Shown: positions 26,013-35,629, counted from the stretch's first letter. The stretch: 64,000 nt of DNA from Flavobacterium subsaxonicum WB 4.1-42 = DSM 21790 (GCF_000422725.1 NZ_AUGP01000017.1:310001-374000), one strand, 5' to 3'. Notes: generated from the letters alone by a model not told the origin. Made by a program: numbers and translations.

Positions 26013-27398
26013 TTATTCACTGATAAAAGAACTTGCCGGCAGCCCCGCCCCGTTAAACAGATTGGCCTGCAAGGTGTTACCCCATGCATAGCGTACATGT
26101 AGCGGCTTTTTAACGTCTTTGGAAGTTAGCACCACCGTACTTTTATCTATTTTGGCCGTTGCCGGATGGTACACACCATCGGCCCCTGCAATTTCAAACT
26201 GGTTGGTTTTATCTTTAAAGGTAAGTGCCTGTGCATTATCAAATTGCACTATAAGCTTACTGCCTCTAACCTCATGGCTTTTATATAAGGGGCCGCTAAC
26301 CACACCTTTACTTACCTTATAATGAGCACTTAACGCGAGGTTTGCAAGGCGTTCGCCCACAGGCTTTTTATTGCGTGGATGGATATCGTCAGTCGGGCTT
26401 ACATCGCTTATAACCACCATACCCGTATTTTCTGTTTCGTGTAATACCCTGCGCTGCGCATCGCGAATTATAACACCGTGGTAACCATCGCCCCCGTACT
26501 TGTAGGGTGCTATTTGCACAAAATAGAACGAGAAATTATCCTGCCATGCAGCTCGCCATGAGGCTATTAGCGCACCAAGGGTTTTATTATACACCTGGCT
26601 GCCCACATTGCTTTCGCCCTGGTACCACAACACGCCGGCTATCTTAAAACCTGCCAGCGGATGTATCATGGCGTTGTAAGCCCGGCCACCCTCGGTTGGG
26701 CCGTACGAAACGGGTTTAATTTTGGCTGCCGCCGAAGCCACAACCTCATCTTTAGCTATATAATCAGTTGGCATCCAGATCTCGGCAGGCGTACCTCCCC
26801 AGCTTGAATTTATAATTCCGATAGGGACATTCTTTAAGTCTTCCTGAAGGTGCTGCGCAAAAAAGTAGCCTATGGCGCTAAAGTATTTCATAGTCTCGGG
26901 CGTGCACACCTGCCAGTTGCCTGTTAGGTTTATCTGCTCGTTTTTAGCCGTTAGCTTGGGCACTGTAAAGAACCTGATGTTAGGGTAGTTAGCCGCAGCA
27001 ATCTCGGCTGCGCCATTGTCTATTCCGGCACTTGGAGTCCACTCCATATTGCTTTGGCCGGAGCACAGCCAGACTTCGCCCAGCATTACATTTGTAAAGG
27101 TCAGCTCGTTATAGCCTTTAATGCTAAGGGTATACGGCCCGCCGGCACCCGTCGTTTGTATGGTTATCTCCCAATTGGCCTGGTTGTTGGGCTTTACCTT
27201 GTATTCTTTATTATCCCAGCCTGTGGTAATGGTTATGGGTTCAGATGGGTTGCCCCAACCCCACAGCTTTACTTCGGCATTGCGCTGCAGCACCATGTTA
27301 TCTGCAAAAAATGCCGGCAGCGATACATTACCTAAAGCTGAGCCAGTTAACGCCAGCAGCAGATACTTTAATAGCTTTTTAAGGGTATTACTTTCCAT
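26013..27398 (-). CDS. Sialate-O-acetylesterase-like carbohydrate esterase
   Basis: A 461-residue exported SGNH-type esterase. The catalytic Ser116 is in EVWLCSGQSNMEW, followed by SSWGGTPAEIW, LWYQGESN and a DDIHPRNK block with the probable catalytic His. The family removes O-acetyl groups from sugars. Sharing an operon with a CE2-type esterase and GH3 suggests deacetylation of hemicellulose oligosaccharides. It overlaps the CE2-like gene by 11 bp and precedes GH3 by 9 bp. Confidence 0.87.
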   Translation of the reverse strand: MESNTLKKLLKYLLLALTGSALGNVSLPAFFADNMVLQRNAEVKLWGWGNPSEPITITTGWDNKEYKVKPNNQANWEITIQTTGAGGPYTLSIKGYNELTFTNVMLGEVWLCSGQSNMEWTPSAGIDNGAAEIAAANYPNIRFFTVPKLTAKNEQINLTGNWQVCTPETMKYFSAIGYFFAQHLQEDLKNVPIGIINSSWGGTPAEIWMPTDYIAKDEVVASAAAKIKPVSYGPTEGGRAYNAMIHPLAGFKIAGVLWYQGESNVGSQVYNKTLGALIASWRAAWQDNFSFYFVQIAPYKYGGDGYHGVIIRDAQRRVLHETENTGMVVISDVSPTDDIHPRNKKPVGERLANLALSAHYKVSKGVVSGPLYKSHEVRGSKLIVQFDNAQALTFKDKTNQFEIAGADGVYHPATAKIDKSTVVLTSKDVKKPLHVRYAWGNTLQANLFNGAGLPASSFISE

Positions 27399-28482
27399 TT
27401 AATAGTGTTTTTAAAAACGGTGCCAGTTGAGATGCCATAAGCTTATCGTCTTCAATTTCAGGATGCGAGCCACAGCCGTGTGGCGTTACCGCCGTAAAGT
27501 TGAACACCTTAACCTCTTTATGGCCTTTCTGGCTGTTTACCTGGTCTTTAATTTTATTAAGGCATTTTACAAAGGTGGCACTGCGCTCGCCTGTAACCAT
27601 CGGGCTGCTTAGCAACACAATTTGTGTTTTAGGGTTATGCCTGTACACTGTTGCTATAAAATTAAGGTAGTTAGATACATACGCATCTTCGTTAAACGGC
27701 AACCTTGGCTTTTTGCCATCGCCACTACTAAAATCATTGGTACCCAAGGCAATACAGGTAATATCGGCTGTAAAGCCAAAATTATAGGGTTTAGAAGTGT
27801 CTTTATTAAGGTACAGATTTTCGTACACATCGGGCATAATGGCCTCTTTATCATGCTCGTCGTTCCAGTTGCGGTACATGCCAATGCCCGAAACAGAGCT
27901 TAACATAAAATCGGCACCCACTTCCCTCGCTGCAATAGGCGCATATGAATAGTAGGCATTGTGCTGGTCGAACCAAACACCGGCATCGCACGGTATCTCG
28001 CTCAGGTCGTTGCCCATACCGCAGGTAATAGAGTCGCCTATAAATTCGATCTTCTTCTTCAGTTTTTCCTTTACAGGAAAGATGTCGCCATCGGCACCTT
28101 TAAAAAGCACGGTGCCATTAGAGGCTTCGGTAGCCTTATAAACGGTTAGCGTGTGCGACTGCCCGCCCGGTACCATTACGGGAACACTGGTACCCGAAGG
28201 CTGAATTTTGTAGCGGCTATAGTACTGGCCATCTACCTCTATTACAATATAGTTATGATGTTCGTAGGTATCTGTTGTAGATAACTTAACGGTACACTTA
28301 GTGCCTTTAAACCCGAAGGTTACCGAGGATGCCGACCCAATTAAGGCTATGGTATTGCCCTGTAAAACTTCGGTGCGGCCCTTTGCTGTGTAGGGTTGTT
28401 TATCGGTAACATTTTCTGATTTACCTGCGCAGGCAAATGCAGCAACAATAAAAAGAGAGAGAATTTTTTGCGGAATGTGCAT
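27388..28482 (-). CDS. CE2-type SGNH acetylesterase
   Basis: A 364-residue exported protein. Residues 30-140 form the beta-sandwich found in CE2 enzymes; residues 145-360 are the SGNH domain with Ser151 in FIGDSITCG, IALGTNDFS and His340 in CGSHPEIEDD. The N-terminal hydrophobic stretch ends AFACAGKSE and may be a lipobox. CE2 enzymes deacetylate xylan, glucomannan and mannan. First gene of the operon, with a good promoter 27 bp upstream. Confidence 0.87.
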   Translation of the reverse strand: MHIPQKILSLFIVAAFACAGKSENVTDKQPYTAKGRTEVLQGNTIALIGSASSVTFGFKGTKCTVKLSTTDTYEHHNYIVIEVDGQYYSRYKIQPSGTSVPVMVPGGQSHTLTVYKATEASNGTVLFKGADGDIFPVKEKLKKKIEFIGDSITCGMGNDLSEIPCDAGVWFDQHNAYYSYAPIAAREVGADFMLSSVSGIGMYRNWNDEHDKEAIMPDVYENLYLNKDTSKPYNFGFTADITCIALGTNDFSSGDGKKPRLPFNEDAYVSNYLNFIATVYRHNPKTQIVLLSSPMVTGERSATFVKCLNKIKDQVNSQKGHKEVKVFNFTAVTPHGCGSHPEIEDDKLMASQLAPFLKTLLNGK

Positions 28483-28508
28483 AAAAGCGTTTTAAATATA
28501 AAGGTATG

Positions 28509-28539
28509 CAAATTATACAAAAACGTTTTCTTTAGCCAA
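28509..28539 (-). promoter_or_regulatory. Promoter of the esterase-GH3 operon
   Basis: On the minus strand TTG (28537-28539), exactly 19 bp, then TATAATTTG (28509-28517). The -7 box has one extra base against TAnnTTTG but position and spacing fit. Confidence 0.6.
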
Positions 28540-28712
28540 TAGAATACAATCAAAATGTAATGCAATTTAAACAGCTGTAGGAGGCTTAACACTTTTTAAT
28601 AGTGTCTGCCAATTTAAGCACAAAGTAAGGTTAAGAATATTAAAAACAAGCAGTTAACTAATAATAGCCTGCTAACTTTATACTATCAAAAATAAACTAA
28701 AATCTAAAAGTC

Positions 28713-29201
28713 ATGAAAAAGGTATTTATAACACTTGGAGCCGTACTTACATTTGGTATTGCACAGGCCCAGGTACAGCCCACAACAACCAACAGAACAA
28801 CGATACCCACAACTACCACGCCAACAACAACATCGCCAACCACTACGGGTACACAGGCCGACAGGACACGTACTAACCCCAACGCTAACAGCCGTTCTAA
28901 CAACGACCCTACCATACCTAACCGTACCCAGACCCCGCGTACCGATGCTGTGCCTAACGTAAACGGAACAGTGCCAAGCACTACGACGCCACAAACTACG
29001 GTGCCGCCAACTACGCCATTAAACACACCGTCTACATCGCCAGTAACACCGGGCAACACAAGGGCAGGTAATCCTGGGGTATCGCCAAATTCGGTTCCGG
29101 GCACAACTGGTTCGCCTACTACCAATCCGGGTACGGCACAGCCATCAACAACGCAGCCTGGTACCTCAACATCGCCTTCAACCACAACGCCAAGGCCTTA
29201 A
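28713..29201 (+). CDS. Secreted Thr/Pro-rich low-complexity protein
   Basis: A 162-residue protein with the signal MKKVFITLGAVLTFGIAQAQ. The remainder is almost entirely Thr, Pro, Ser, Asn and Gly (TTTPTTTSPTTTG-like stretches), certainly disordered and a good candidate for O-glycosylation: several D/N-T/S motifs occur. It shares its signal-peptide pattern with the next gene and with 37049. A TAACTTT box lies at 28673-28679. Function unknown. Confidence 0.7.
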   Translation: MKKVFITLGAVLTFGIAQAQVQPTTTNRTTIPTTTTPTTTSPTTTGTQADRTRTNPNANSRSNNDPTIPNRTQTPRTDAVPNVNGTVPSTTTPQTTVPPTTPLNTPSTSPVTPGNTRAGNPGVSPNSVPGTTGSPTTNPGTAQPSTTQPGTSTSPSTTTPRP

Positions 29202-29234
29202 TTGTAAACCTATTCCACTAAAAATCATACGATC

Positions 29235-29522
29235 ATGAAAAAAGCTTTTTTTACGCTGGCTGCAATATTAGCTTTTGGTATTGCCCAGGCACAAACAGAC
29301 ACCACGTCGACCAAGACAACTAAAACAGACAAAACCCGTACTACCGATACAAGGGTAAAAACGGATAAGTCTGCTACTAAGTCTACTGACGCTACTTCGC
29401 CGGATAAGACAACCGACAAGAAGAAAAAAAATACCAATCCTGCTACCTCGCCAACGGCTCCAACAAGCCCGGGTACAGGTACCGGAACCGGAACCACACC
29501 AACAACTAAACCAGGTTATTAG
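29235..29522 (+). CDS. Secreted Thr/Lys/Asp-rich low-complexity protein
   Basis: A 95-residue protein with signal MKKAFFTLAAILAFGIAQAQ followed by a Thr/Lys/Asp-rich chain (TKTTKTDKTRTT) and a Gly/Thr tail. It follows its Thr/Pro-rich relative by 33 bp and is closed by a strong terminator; the two are probably one transcript. Function unknown. Confidence 0.7.
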   Translation: MKKAFFTLAAILAFGIAQAQTDTTSTKTTKTDKTRTTDTRVKTDKSATKSTDATSPDKTTDKKKKNTNPATSPTAPTSPGTGTGTGTTPTTKPGY

Positions 29523-29531
29523 TTGAATTAT

Positions 29532-29558
29532 TAAGCCCCTTAACGGGGCTTTTTTTTA
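29532..29558 (+). terminator. Rho-independent terminator
   Basis: TAAGCCCC-TTAA-CGGGGCTTTTTTTT, 10 bp after the Thr/Lys-rich gene. Confidence 0.9.
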
Positions 29559-29656
29559 TGCATTATTGTAAGGTAGTGTTAAAGTAGGCACTACATAAGC
29601 AGGGGTTTCTTATTTTTAATATAGATTATAACCACCAACAAATTACACCGCTTTTT

Positions 29657-30379
29657 ATGGAAAAGTTAGAGAACCTTACCGTTACCCCGAGCCAGAAATC
29701 TATTGGGCAGATAGAACGTGCCGTATCTGTTATTGGGGGCGCTTACCTGCTGTATGATGCCTTAAAAAAGGAAAAGAAGAGCATTTTGCAGATCGCCTCG
29801 GCGGGCTTTATGATCTACAGGGGCGTAAAAGGTTTTGTAAAAGATGTAAACGTTACAGAGAGCGGCAAGCTATTCGGCAAGCCAGACAAGCCTAAAGACT
29901 CTAACGTAAACATACACGCGCGCCTTATTGTAAAGCGCCCCGTGGCAGATGTTTACAACTTTTGGCGTCACCTTGGCAACCTGCCGTTGTTTATGGAACA
30001 CTTAGACAGCGTTACGGTTTTAAGCGATACACTATCTGAATGGAAGGTAAAAGTGCCTGCACTTGGTAATATAATTAGCTGGAAGGCAGAGATAGTGGCC
30101 GAAGAGCCACACCGTTATATTGGGTGGCGATCGCTGCCGAATTCGACCGTGCGCAATTCGGGCAAGGTAGAGTTTAAAGATGCCGGAGAGCTGGGTACAC
30201 TGGTCCACGTAGTATTCTCTTACCACGCACCAATGGGCCATACCGGCGAAGAAGTTGCCAGGTTGCTAAATCCTATGTTTGAAACACTTGTACGCAAAGA
30301 CATTATGGGCTTTAAACGCTATATGGAAACCGGTACCCCACAAAAATTACAGCAGGAAACTGTAGCGATATTTACATAG
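29657..30379 (+). CDS. SRPBCC-family protein with N-terminal membrane region
   Basis: A 240-residue protein. Residues 15-65 (IGQIERAVSVIGGAYLLYDAL, LQIASAGFMIYRGVKGF) resemble the DUF2892-type two-helix membrane segment. Residues 85-235 are an SRPBCC/polyketide-cyclase-like domain (VKRPVADVYNFWRHLGNLPLFMEHLDSV... with YIGWRSLP and LVHVVFSYHAP), a hydrophobic ligand-binding fold. This domain pair is common in Bacteroidetes stress loci; ligand unknown. Confidence 0.8.
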   Translation: MEKLENLTVTPSQKSIGQIERAVSVIGGAYLLYDALKKEKKSILQIASAGFMIYRGVKGFVKDVNVTESGKLFGKPDKPKDSNVNIHARLIVKRPVADVYNFWRHLGNLPLFMEHLDSVTVLSDTLSEWKVKVPALGNIISWKAEIVAEEPHRYIGWRSLPNSTVRNSGKVEFKDAGELGTLVHVVFSYHAPMGHTGEEVARLLNPMFETLVRKDIMGFKRYMETGTPQKLQQETVAIFT

Positions 30380-30533
30380 AGCTCAGTTTACAGTTTACAG
30401 TTTTCATTTTACAGTTTTCAGTTTACAGTTTTCAGTTTTCATTTTACAGTTTTCAGTCGCAGTTGGCAGAGAATGAAGTGTTCAGTTTACAGTTTGAGTG
30501 GACTGAATACTGTAAACTGAACACTGTAAACTT
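30380..30533. repeat. CAGTTTACAG-word array ending in a 17-bp hairpin
   Basis: About 90 bp of CAGTTTACAGTTTTCAG-type words are followed by a unique centre and a perfect inverted repeat: AGTGTTCAGTTTACAGT (30477-30493) and its complement (30509-30525) with a 15-nt loop. Lying between convergent genes, it may act as a transcript end for both. Confidence 0.75.
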
Positions 30534-30535
30534 CC

Positions 30536-31210
30536 TCATTTGTCCCAGGATATTTTTTTGATGAAGGGTTGATGCTCAAGCTCGTCTACAATTTCCATAA
30601 AGCGATTGTTGCCGGGCTTTTCGAGTATAATTTCGATAATCCAGTCTTTGGAGGTTCGGGTAACCGAAAAATTAGCAAAGTCTACCTCTTCGGTAGCTAA
30701 AAGAGTATTGATAATTTTTCTGGGATTGGTTTTATTCTTCGCGATGATCCTGAGCTTTTTACGTTGAAATTTACTGGAAAACCTCCTCTGTATGGGCTGC
30801 ATTCCCCATAAAATTAAGATAGCAAAAAACGTAGTAATACCGGCGGCAACATACATGCCGCCACCTGTTGCCATACCAATGCCGGCAACGGTCCACAAAC
30901 CTGATGCCGTAGTAAGCCCCAGTACTGTAGCAGGTTTCCTGAAGAGTATGGCACCTGCGCCAATAAAACCAATACCGCTAACAATTTGTGCCGCTACGCG
31001 GGATGGGTCGAGCTCGGCATAGTTTTCTCCCACAATATCCATAAAACCAAAAGAGGAGACCAGCATTATTAATGCCGACCCCATACTTACCATCATGTGG
31101 GTTCGCATGCCTGCTGCCCAATCTTTACGCTCGCGTTCAATACCAATTATACCGCCAAAAATGGCAGCAAGGGCAAGGCGAAGCGCTATCTCGATCCAGT
31201 GTAGCATCAT
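30536..31210 (-). CDS. MgtC/SapB-family membrane protein
   Basis: A 224-residue protein. The MgtC signature GGIIGIERERKDWAAGMRTHMMVSMGSALIM is split across the first helices, followed by GIGFIGAGAILFR and GLTTASGLWTVAGIGMA. The C-terminal 80 residues are a soluble ACT-like tail. MgtC proteins help survival at low magnesium or acid stress; here the role is inferred. It forms ATGA overlaps with its upstream neighbour. Confidence 0.9.
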   Translation of the reverse strand: MMLHWIEIALRLALAAIFGGIIGIERERKDWAAGMRTHMMVSMGSALIMLVSSFGFMDIVGENYAELDPSRVAAQIVSGIGFIGAGAILFRKPATVLGLTTASGLWTVAGIGMATGGGMYVAAGITTFFAILILWGMQPIQRRFSSKFQRKKLRIIAKNKTNPRKIINTLLATEEVDFANFSVTRTSKDWIIEIILEKPGNNRFMEIVDELEHQPFIKKISWDK

Positions 31211-31671
31211 GGCAGTAATTTATTAGATTGGCCTAAGGCTTTATAGGTTGCAAGGGCAAATAATGTAAAAATTAAATGTGCAATTGCCAGTTGCCTATAA
31301 TAGCCAAAGCGGTTATTATCGGGCGGGTTAGGGCTGGCAGAGAACATAACCTTCCACGCGGCAACAGCTACAATTGCACTGCCGCTGCCCACCACCAAAA
31401 CCTTTACCGCCCCCGGAGAATGCAGTGCTTTGCGGTACAGCACCCAGTAGGATAGCACAAAAAGCACACCTACCCCATAGTGGGCCACCCAGCCTGCGGC
31501 GTGTTTTTTACTTACATCTACATCAATTGTTTTGTTGCGGTCTATAAGTTTGTTAAGCAGCTCCGGTTCTCTGTATTGCTGTTTTTCTTTTTTAGCCCTG
31601 TAGTAGCTGTACAGCGTCATGAACGATGTACCTACTATGCCCGCCACGATTATTTTTACCGGTGCTTTCAT
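31207..31671 (-). CDS. Four-helix membrane protein of unknown function
   Basis: A 154-residue protein with hydrophobic segments at about 6-24, 63-83, 90-110 and 128-147 and a conserved-looking HAAGWVAHYGVGVLF block. Not recognised as a named family. It is coupled by ATGA overlaps to both the CinA-like and MgtC-like genes, so it likely functions or is regulated with them. Confidence 0.65.
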   Translation of the reverse strand: MKAPVKIIVAGIVGTSFMTLYSYYRAKKEKQQYREPELLNKLIDRNKTIDVDVSKKHAAGWVAHYGVGVLFVLSYWVLYRKALHSPGAVKVLVVGSGSAIVAVAAWKVMFSASPNPPDNNRFGYYRQLAIAHLIFTLFALATYKALGQSNKLLP

Positions 31672-32186
31672 GTTTGTTTGGTGTCTTGTGCGGTGGCCAT
31701 TTCAATTTTATCTACATGTTCTGTAATTAGTTCGCCAACACGCTCTATCGTCTGCCCGATAATGTCTTTAGGGTCGCCCTCAAAAACCTCACGGTGGGCA
31801 CAATAGCGGTCTTCCGGCAGTTTTATGTGTATAAACATAGTGCCTACCGGCTTTTCATCGGTTTCGCTGCCGCCGGGCGCTGTAAGGCCGGTAATAGCCA
31901 CAGCAACATCACACTTAAAGAATTTGGTAAGCCTTTCGGCCAGGAGCCGCGTAACCTCAGCCGATTCCGGTGTGTACCTATCTATTATCTCCTGCGGAAT
32001 ATCAAATAGTTCTTCTTTAGTACAGGCATCATAACATACAATGCCACCCAGCAGCACACCGCCCGATGTTGGCGTAAGCGCAAATTCCGATGCCAGCCAA
32101 CCGGCTGTGGCACTTTCGGCAAAAGCTATTTTAAGGCCTTTTTCGGCAAGCCGCCTGCTGGCTATAATAATATTTTGAGAAGCCAT
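31668..32186 (-). CDS. CinA C-terminal-domain protein (nicotinamide-nucleotide amidase-like)
   Basis: A 172-residue stand-alone CinA C-domain. It contains VAVAITGLTAPGGSETDEKPVGTMFI, the conserved core of PncC-type amidohydrolases that recycle NMN to NaMN. The usual AESCTGG nucleotide loop reads AESATAG here, losing the Cys and one Gly; activity is therefore uncertain. It starts a three-gene operon with the membrane protein and MgtC. Confidence 0.82.
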   Translation of the reverse strand: MASQNIIIASRRLAEKGLKIAFAESATAGWLASEFALTPTSGGVLLGGIVCYDACTKEELFDIPQEIIDRYTPESAEVTRLLAERLTKFFKCDVAVAITGLTAPGGSETDEKPVGTMFIHIKLPEDRYCAHREVFEGDPKDIIGQTIERVGELITEHVDKIEMATAQDTKQT

Positions 32187-32243
32187 AGTAGTTAGGTTTA
32201 GTTATCCATTCAAAGCTATTTTAAACACATACTAAACCGATAG

Positions 32244-32480
32244 CTAATCGGTTGCAAAATCGTCAGGATTGTATTCTTCGGCTTCGCCCGGGCTAAATTT
32301 ATCTTCTTCCTTCTCGTCGGCCGGAATTTCCTGGTTGTGCTCCTGCTTTAATTTTTCTTCTTCGGGCGTGGTTTCGTGTTTCTGGCTATCCTGGTTACGG
32401 CTGCTTTGATGCCTTGTAGCCTCGCCATACTCCTGCCCGCCACGGTTACCCTGACCCGGATTATCGTTTAACTGGCTCAT
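32244..32480 (-). CDS. Small acidic disordered protein
   Basis: A 78-residue protein beginning MSQLNDNPGQG (an upstream GTG would add three residues). It is extremely hydrophilic, with Glu/Lys/Gln-rich stretches (PEEEKLKQEHNQ, DEKEEDKFSPGEAEEYN), and no hydrophobic core. Such sequences recall hydrophilin or stress-inducible proteins, but no family is recognised. It follows the Ser/Gly-rich lipoprotein gene by 11 bp on the same strand. Confidence 0.6.
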   Translation of the reverse strand: MSQLNDNPGQGNRGGQEYGEATRHQSSRNQDSQKHETTPEEEKLKQEHNQEIPADEKEEDKFSPGEAEEYNPDDFATD

Positions 32481-32491
32481 AATAAACACTA

Positions 32492-33001
32492 TTAGTGTGT
32501 TAACTGGTCTTTTTTAGTGGTAACTCTGGAGTTGTTACCAGTGCTGCCGGTACCCGTACCCTGGCCTGTGCCCGATGTACCTCCGCTAATAATAGGCTCG
32601 CCTTTGCTGTTGGTAGCCTGGCTGCTGCTGTTCTCTACCTTATCGGTTATCTGCTCTTCGGTAAGGCCATTTTTTTTAGGAGTAGATGCTGATGAAGCTG
32701 AACCCGATGTTGAAGACGACGTTCCCGTTGCACTACCTGATCTTGGCACATTCATGCTTGATGAACCATCGGTACCGGCATTGGCATTATCACCGGTACC
32801 CTCTGTACTGCCCGAGTTTTCGTTATCAGCCGGAGTCTCACTGCCATCAATATCGCCATTGGCCTCGTTACCATCACTTGTGCCTGTGCTGTTGGATCCT
32901 TCGTCTCTTCGGCTGCAGCTATCGCAAGACGATACTACATTCATACCTGCTACCAACAAGGCGGCAAACAGGGCGTTTTTTAATGCGGTTGACTTTTTCA
33001 T
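32492..33001 (-). CDS. Ser/Gly/Thr-rich lipoprotein
   Basis: A 169-residue protein with lipobox MNVVSSCDSCSRR. The mature chain is low-complexity (Ser, Gly, Thr, Asn; GSATGTSSSTSGSASS) with a short TEEQITDKVENSS segment. Likely a disordered surface lipoprotein. A TAACTTT box lies 32 bp upstream on the minus strand (33033-33039). Function unknown. Confidence 0.65.
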   Translation of the reverse strand: MKKSTALKNALFAALLVAGMNVVSSCDSCSRRDEGSNSTGTSDGNEANGDIDGSETPADNENSGSTEGTGDNANAGTDGSSSMNVPRSGSATGTSSSTSGSASSASTPKKNGLTEEQITDKVENSSSQATNSKGEPIISGGTSGTGQGTGTGSTGNNSRVTTKKDQLTH

Positions 33002-33117
33002 GATGTTTGATTTTTTGATTGTTACTTCTATTAAAGTTATTTAATCTAAAACCTCAACACTCTTAACGTTTAGGTAATTAGCATTAAAATAACATTTTTA
33101 AGATGGCGTTAACTTGT

Positions 33118-33384
33118 CTATGTCCCTCTATATTTTGCCCAGCATTTTACGGCTAAAATAGTGCCGCAAAGTGCTGCCGCTATGCCGTTTGCCAGTATAA
33201 TAGGCAGGTCTGTTTTTATGATGCCGTACACCACCCATAGCACCATGCCCACAAACAGCATGGCATAGGTAAGCGCCGATATACTTTTGGTAGACCTGGT
33301 TTTTACTATTTTAATGGTTTGGGGTATGTTGGCTATAGTAGTAAACGCAGCCGCTACAAGGCCCAGTATCTCTACATCATCCAT
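33118..33384 (-). CDS. SemiSWEET-type sugar transporter
   Basis: An 88-residue protein with three membrane helices and the PQ-loop motif in TTIANIPQTIKIVKTRSTKSIS. Length and motif match bacterial SemiSWEETs, which dimerise to passively move small sugars across the inner membrane. It stands between katE and the lipoprotein gene without tight coupling. Substrate unknown. Confidence 0.85.
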   Translation of the reverse strand: MDDVEILGLVAAAFTTIANIPQTIKIVKTRSTKSISALTYAMLFVGMVLWVVYGIIKTDLPIILANGIAAALCGTILAVKCWAKYRGT

Positions 33385-33404
33385 AGTTAGAAAGGTGTTT
33401 AAAC

Positions 33405-33434
33405 AAAGAAGAAGAGGTAACCTCTTCTTCTTTT
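33405..33434 (-). terminator. Terminator downstream of katE
   Basis: AAAGAAGAAGAGG and CCTCTTCTTCTTT form a 13-bp perfect stem with a 3-nt loop, 21 bp past the katE stop. Confidence 0.75.
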
Positions 33435-33454
33435 ACTGTTTATAGTTGAATGTT

Positions 33455-35629
33455 TTACATTACAATAGCTTCTTCGCGCTCCCAAATACGGTGCCTGCCC
33501 AGTTGGGCAATAAAATCGGTTACAAAGCTGCCAGCATTTTCATCGGTTTGCAGTATAACACCCGGCAGGGTGGTATCTTTATTATCGGCCAGTTTGTTGC
33601 CAATTGTAGTTTTACTTAGCAGCGTATCTGTACCAATATCGGCACCAATAACCTTACAATGACGGTAGGCATCGTTAATGTACTGAATAACATTATCGTT
33701 AGCCTCCAGCGCTTTCATGCCTTTGGCATCGGGAATGTAAATAGCATCAAACAATACCGATGACGAGCTGAAGAATGTAAAATCAGTCTTTGTAGCGGTA
33801 CCGGCATCACCGGTGATAGCCCCTGCATGCGGACCCACGATTTTTGCCTTTGCGCCCTTAGCTTCCAAAGCTTCTTTTAATGCGTTTACCGAAGCTTCGT
33901 TAAAGCCTTCGCCACATAAAAAGGCCACCTTGCGGCTCTCTATAGTATTAGAGTTGGTTGGGTTAACCACCATGCTTAAGGCTACAGACGGTTCGTAATT
34001 ATCGTTAAGCGGTTTAGGCTCATGCTTCTCGGGGTCAGCATCTGCGCCAACGCCATGATTCATTGGCCTTTCCGGCGATGCAGGAACATCAAGCCCCAAT
34101 CCGGCCGCTACTTTTTCGGCAAGGTCAGTATTAACCTGGTTCAGTAATCCAAGCATACGCACACGGATGGCTTCGGTCTCAACCTTGCTCAACTCAAAAC
34201 GCAGTGCGCTAATAATATGGTTCTGCTCCACTTCGGTCTGGCTTTTAAAGAAAAGCGCTGCCTGGCTAAAATGGTCGCTAAAGCTTTCGCTTCTTGTTCT
34301 TACCTTATGCGCCTCAATACGCTCGTGGTAACTTACAAAACCACCCTCGGCTTCGGTAGCCTGCTTAGGGTCGCCGTTAGCTAACGAGTTAGGGCTGTAG
34401 GCAACACGGCCTACGTTAATTTCCTGCCTCATGTGCCCGTCGCGCTGGTTGTTGTGCATTGGGGCAATGGTGCGGTTAATAGGAATTTCGTGAAAGTTAG
34501 GGCTGCCCAAGCGCGACAGCTGCGTATCGGTGTACGAAAACAGCCTGCCCTGCAACAGCGGGTCGTTACTAAAATCGATACCCGGCACTACATGCCCCGG
34601 GTGAAAGGCTACCTGCTCTGTCTCGGCAAAAAAGTTATCCGGATTGCGGTTAAGCACCAGTTTACCCAATATAGTTACCGGCACCAGCTCTTCCGGGATA
34701 ATCTTGGTAGGGTCTAATAAGTCAAAATCAAACTTATGCTCATCTTCTTCGGCTACTAACTGTACGCCAAAATCCCATTCAGGGAAACTGCCACTCTCGA
34801 TAGCTTCCCAAAGGTCGCGACGGTGAAAATCCGGGTCGTTGCCCGATATCTTAAGGGCTTCATCCCACACAACGGCATGAGTGCCTAATTTTGGCTTAAA
34901 GTGGAATTTTACAAACGTAGATTTACCCTCAGCATTTACAAACCTGAAGGTGTGTATGCCAAAGCCTTCCATCATGCGGTAGCTGCGGGGTATGGCACGG
35001 TCGCTCATGGCCCACATTATCATGTGCATGCTTTCGGGCATTAGCGATATAAAATCCCAAAAGGTATCGTGTGCCGATGCTGCCTGCGGAATCTCGTTAT
35101 GTGGTTCTGGTTTAACGGCATGTATCAAATCCGGAAACTTCATGGCATCCTGAATAAAGAATACCGGTATGTTGTTGCCCACCATATCAAAAATACCCTC
35201 CTGAGTGTAAAACTTGATGGCAAAGCCGCGCACATCGCGTGCTAAATCGGTAGATCCTCTAAAACCAGCAACGGTAGAAAAGCGTAAAAACACAGGGGTT
35301 TTAACGCTGGTATCGTTTAAAAAGCCGGCTTTGGTAAATTCCGGTATTGGGTTGGTAAGCTCAAAATATCCATGTGCCCCAGAGCCGCGTGCGTGCACAA
35401 TACGCTCAGGAATACGTTCATGGTCAAAATGCGTTATTTTTTCGCGCATTATAAAATCTTCCAGTAACGATGGCCCGCGCTCTCCCGCCTTAAGCGAGTT
35501 ATGGTCGTTATTAATGCGGGTACCATGGTCTGTTGTAATAAACTGGCCTTCGCTATATTCTCTATTGCGCTCCAGCTCTTCTACCTTGGCATTGCTGTTG
35601 CTGCCCGGTGTAGGTTTGTTGTTTTTCAT
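33455..35629 (-). CDS. katE: Large-subunit monofunctional catalase (HPII type)
   Basis: A 724-residue clade 2 catalase. The catalytic His79 is in [19 protein letters not shown], the distal Asn in [11 protein letters not shown], and the haem-ligand Tyr region in [15 protein letters not shown]. After about residue 560 a class I glutamine-amidotransferase/DJ-1-like domain follows ([26 protein letters not shown]), as in KatE. It converts hydrogen peroxide to water and oxygen in the cytoplasm. The gene is alone, with a terminator behind it and stress-related genes on both sides. Confidence 0.96.
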   Translation of the reverse strand: MKNNKPTPGSNSNAKVEELERNREYSEGQFITTDHGTRINNDHNSLKAGERGPSLLEDFIMREKITHFDHERIPERIVHARGSGAHGYFELTNPIPEFTKAGFLNDTSVKTPVFLRFSTVAGFRGSTDLARDVRGFAIKFYTQEGIFDMVGNNIPVFFIQDAMKFPDLIHAVKPEPHNEIPQAASAHDTFWDFISLMPESMHMIMWAMSDRAIPRSYRMMEGFGIHTFRFVNAEGKSTFVKFHFKPKLGTHAVVWDEALKISGNDPDFHRRDLWEAIESGSFPEWDFGVQLVAEEDEHKFDFDLLDPTKIIPEELVPVTILGKLVLNRNPDNFFAETEQVAFHPGHVVPGIDFSNDPLLQGRLFSYTDTQLSRLGSPNFHEIPINRTIAPMHNNQRDGHMRQEINVGRVAYSPNSLANGDPKQATEAEGGFVSYHERIEAHKVRTRSESFSDHFSQAALFFKSQTEVEQNHIISALRFELSKVETEAIRVRMLGLLNQVNTDLAEKVAAGLGLDVPASPERPMNHGVGADADPEKHEPKPLNDNYEPSVALSMVVNPTNSNTIESRKVAFLCGEGFNEASVNALKEALEAKGAKAKIVGPHAGAITGDAGTATKTDFTFFSSSSVLFDAIYIPDAKGMKALEANDNVIQYINDAYRHCKVIGADIGTDTLLSKTTIGNKLADNKDTTLPGVILQTDENAGSFVTDFIAQLGRHRIWEREEAIVM

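Noticed and set aside
28697..29185. Open minus-strand frame opposite the Thr/Pro-rich gene
   Set aside because: The Val/Gly-rich translation is the complement of Thr/Pro codons; the plus strand has the signal peptide and partner gene.
30380..30533. CRISPR-like appearance of the CAGTTTACAG words
   Set aside because: Words are 8-16 bp, unevenly spaced, with no spacers of constant length and no cas genes.
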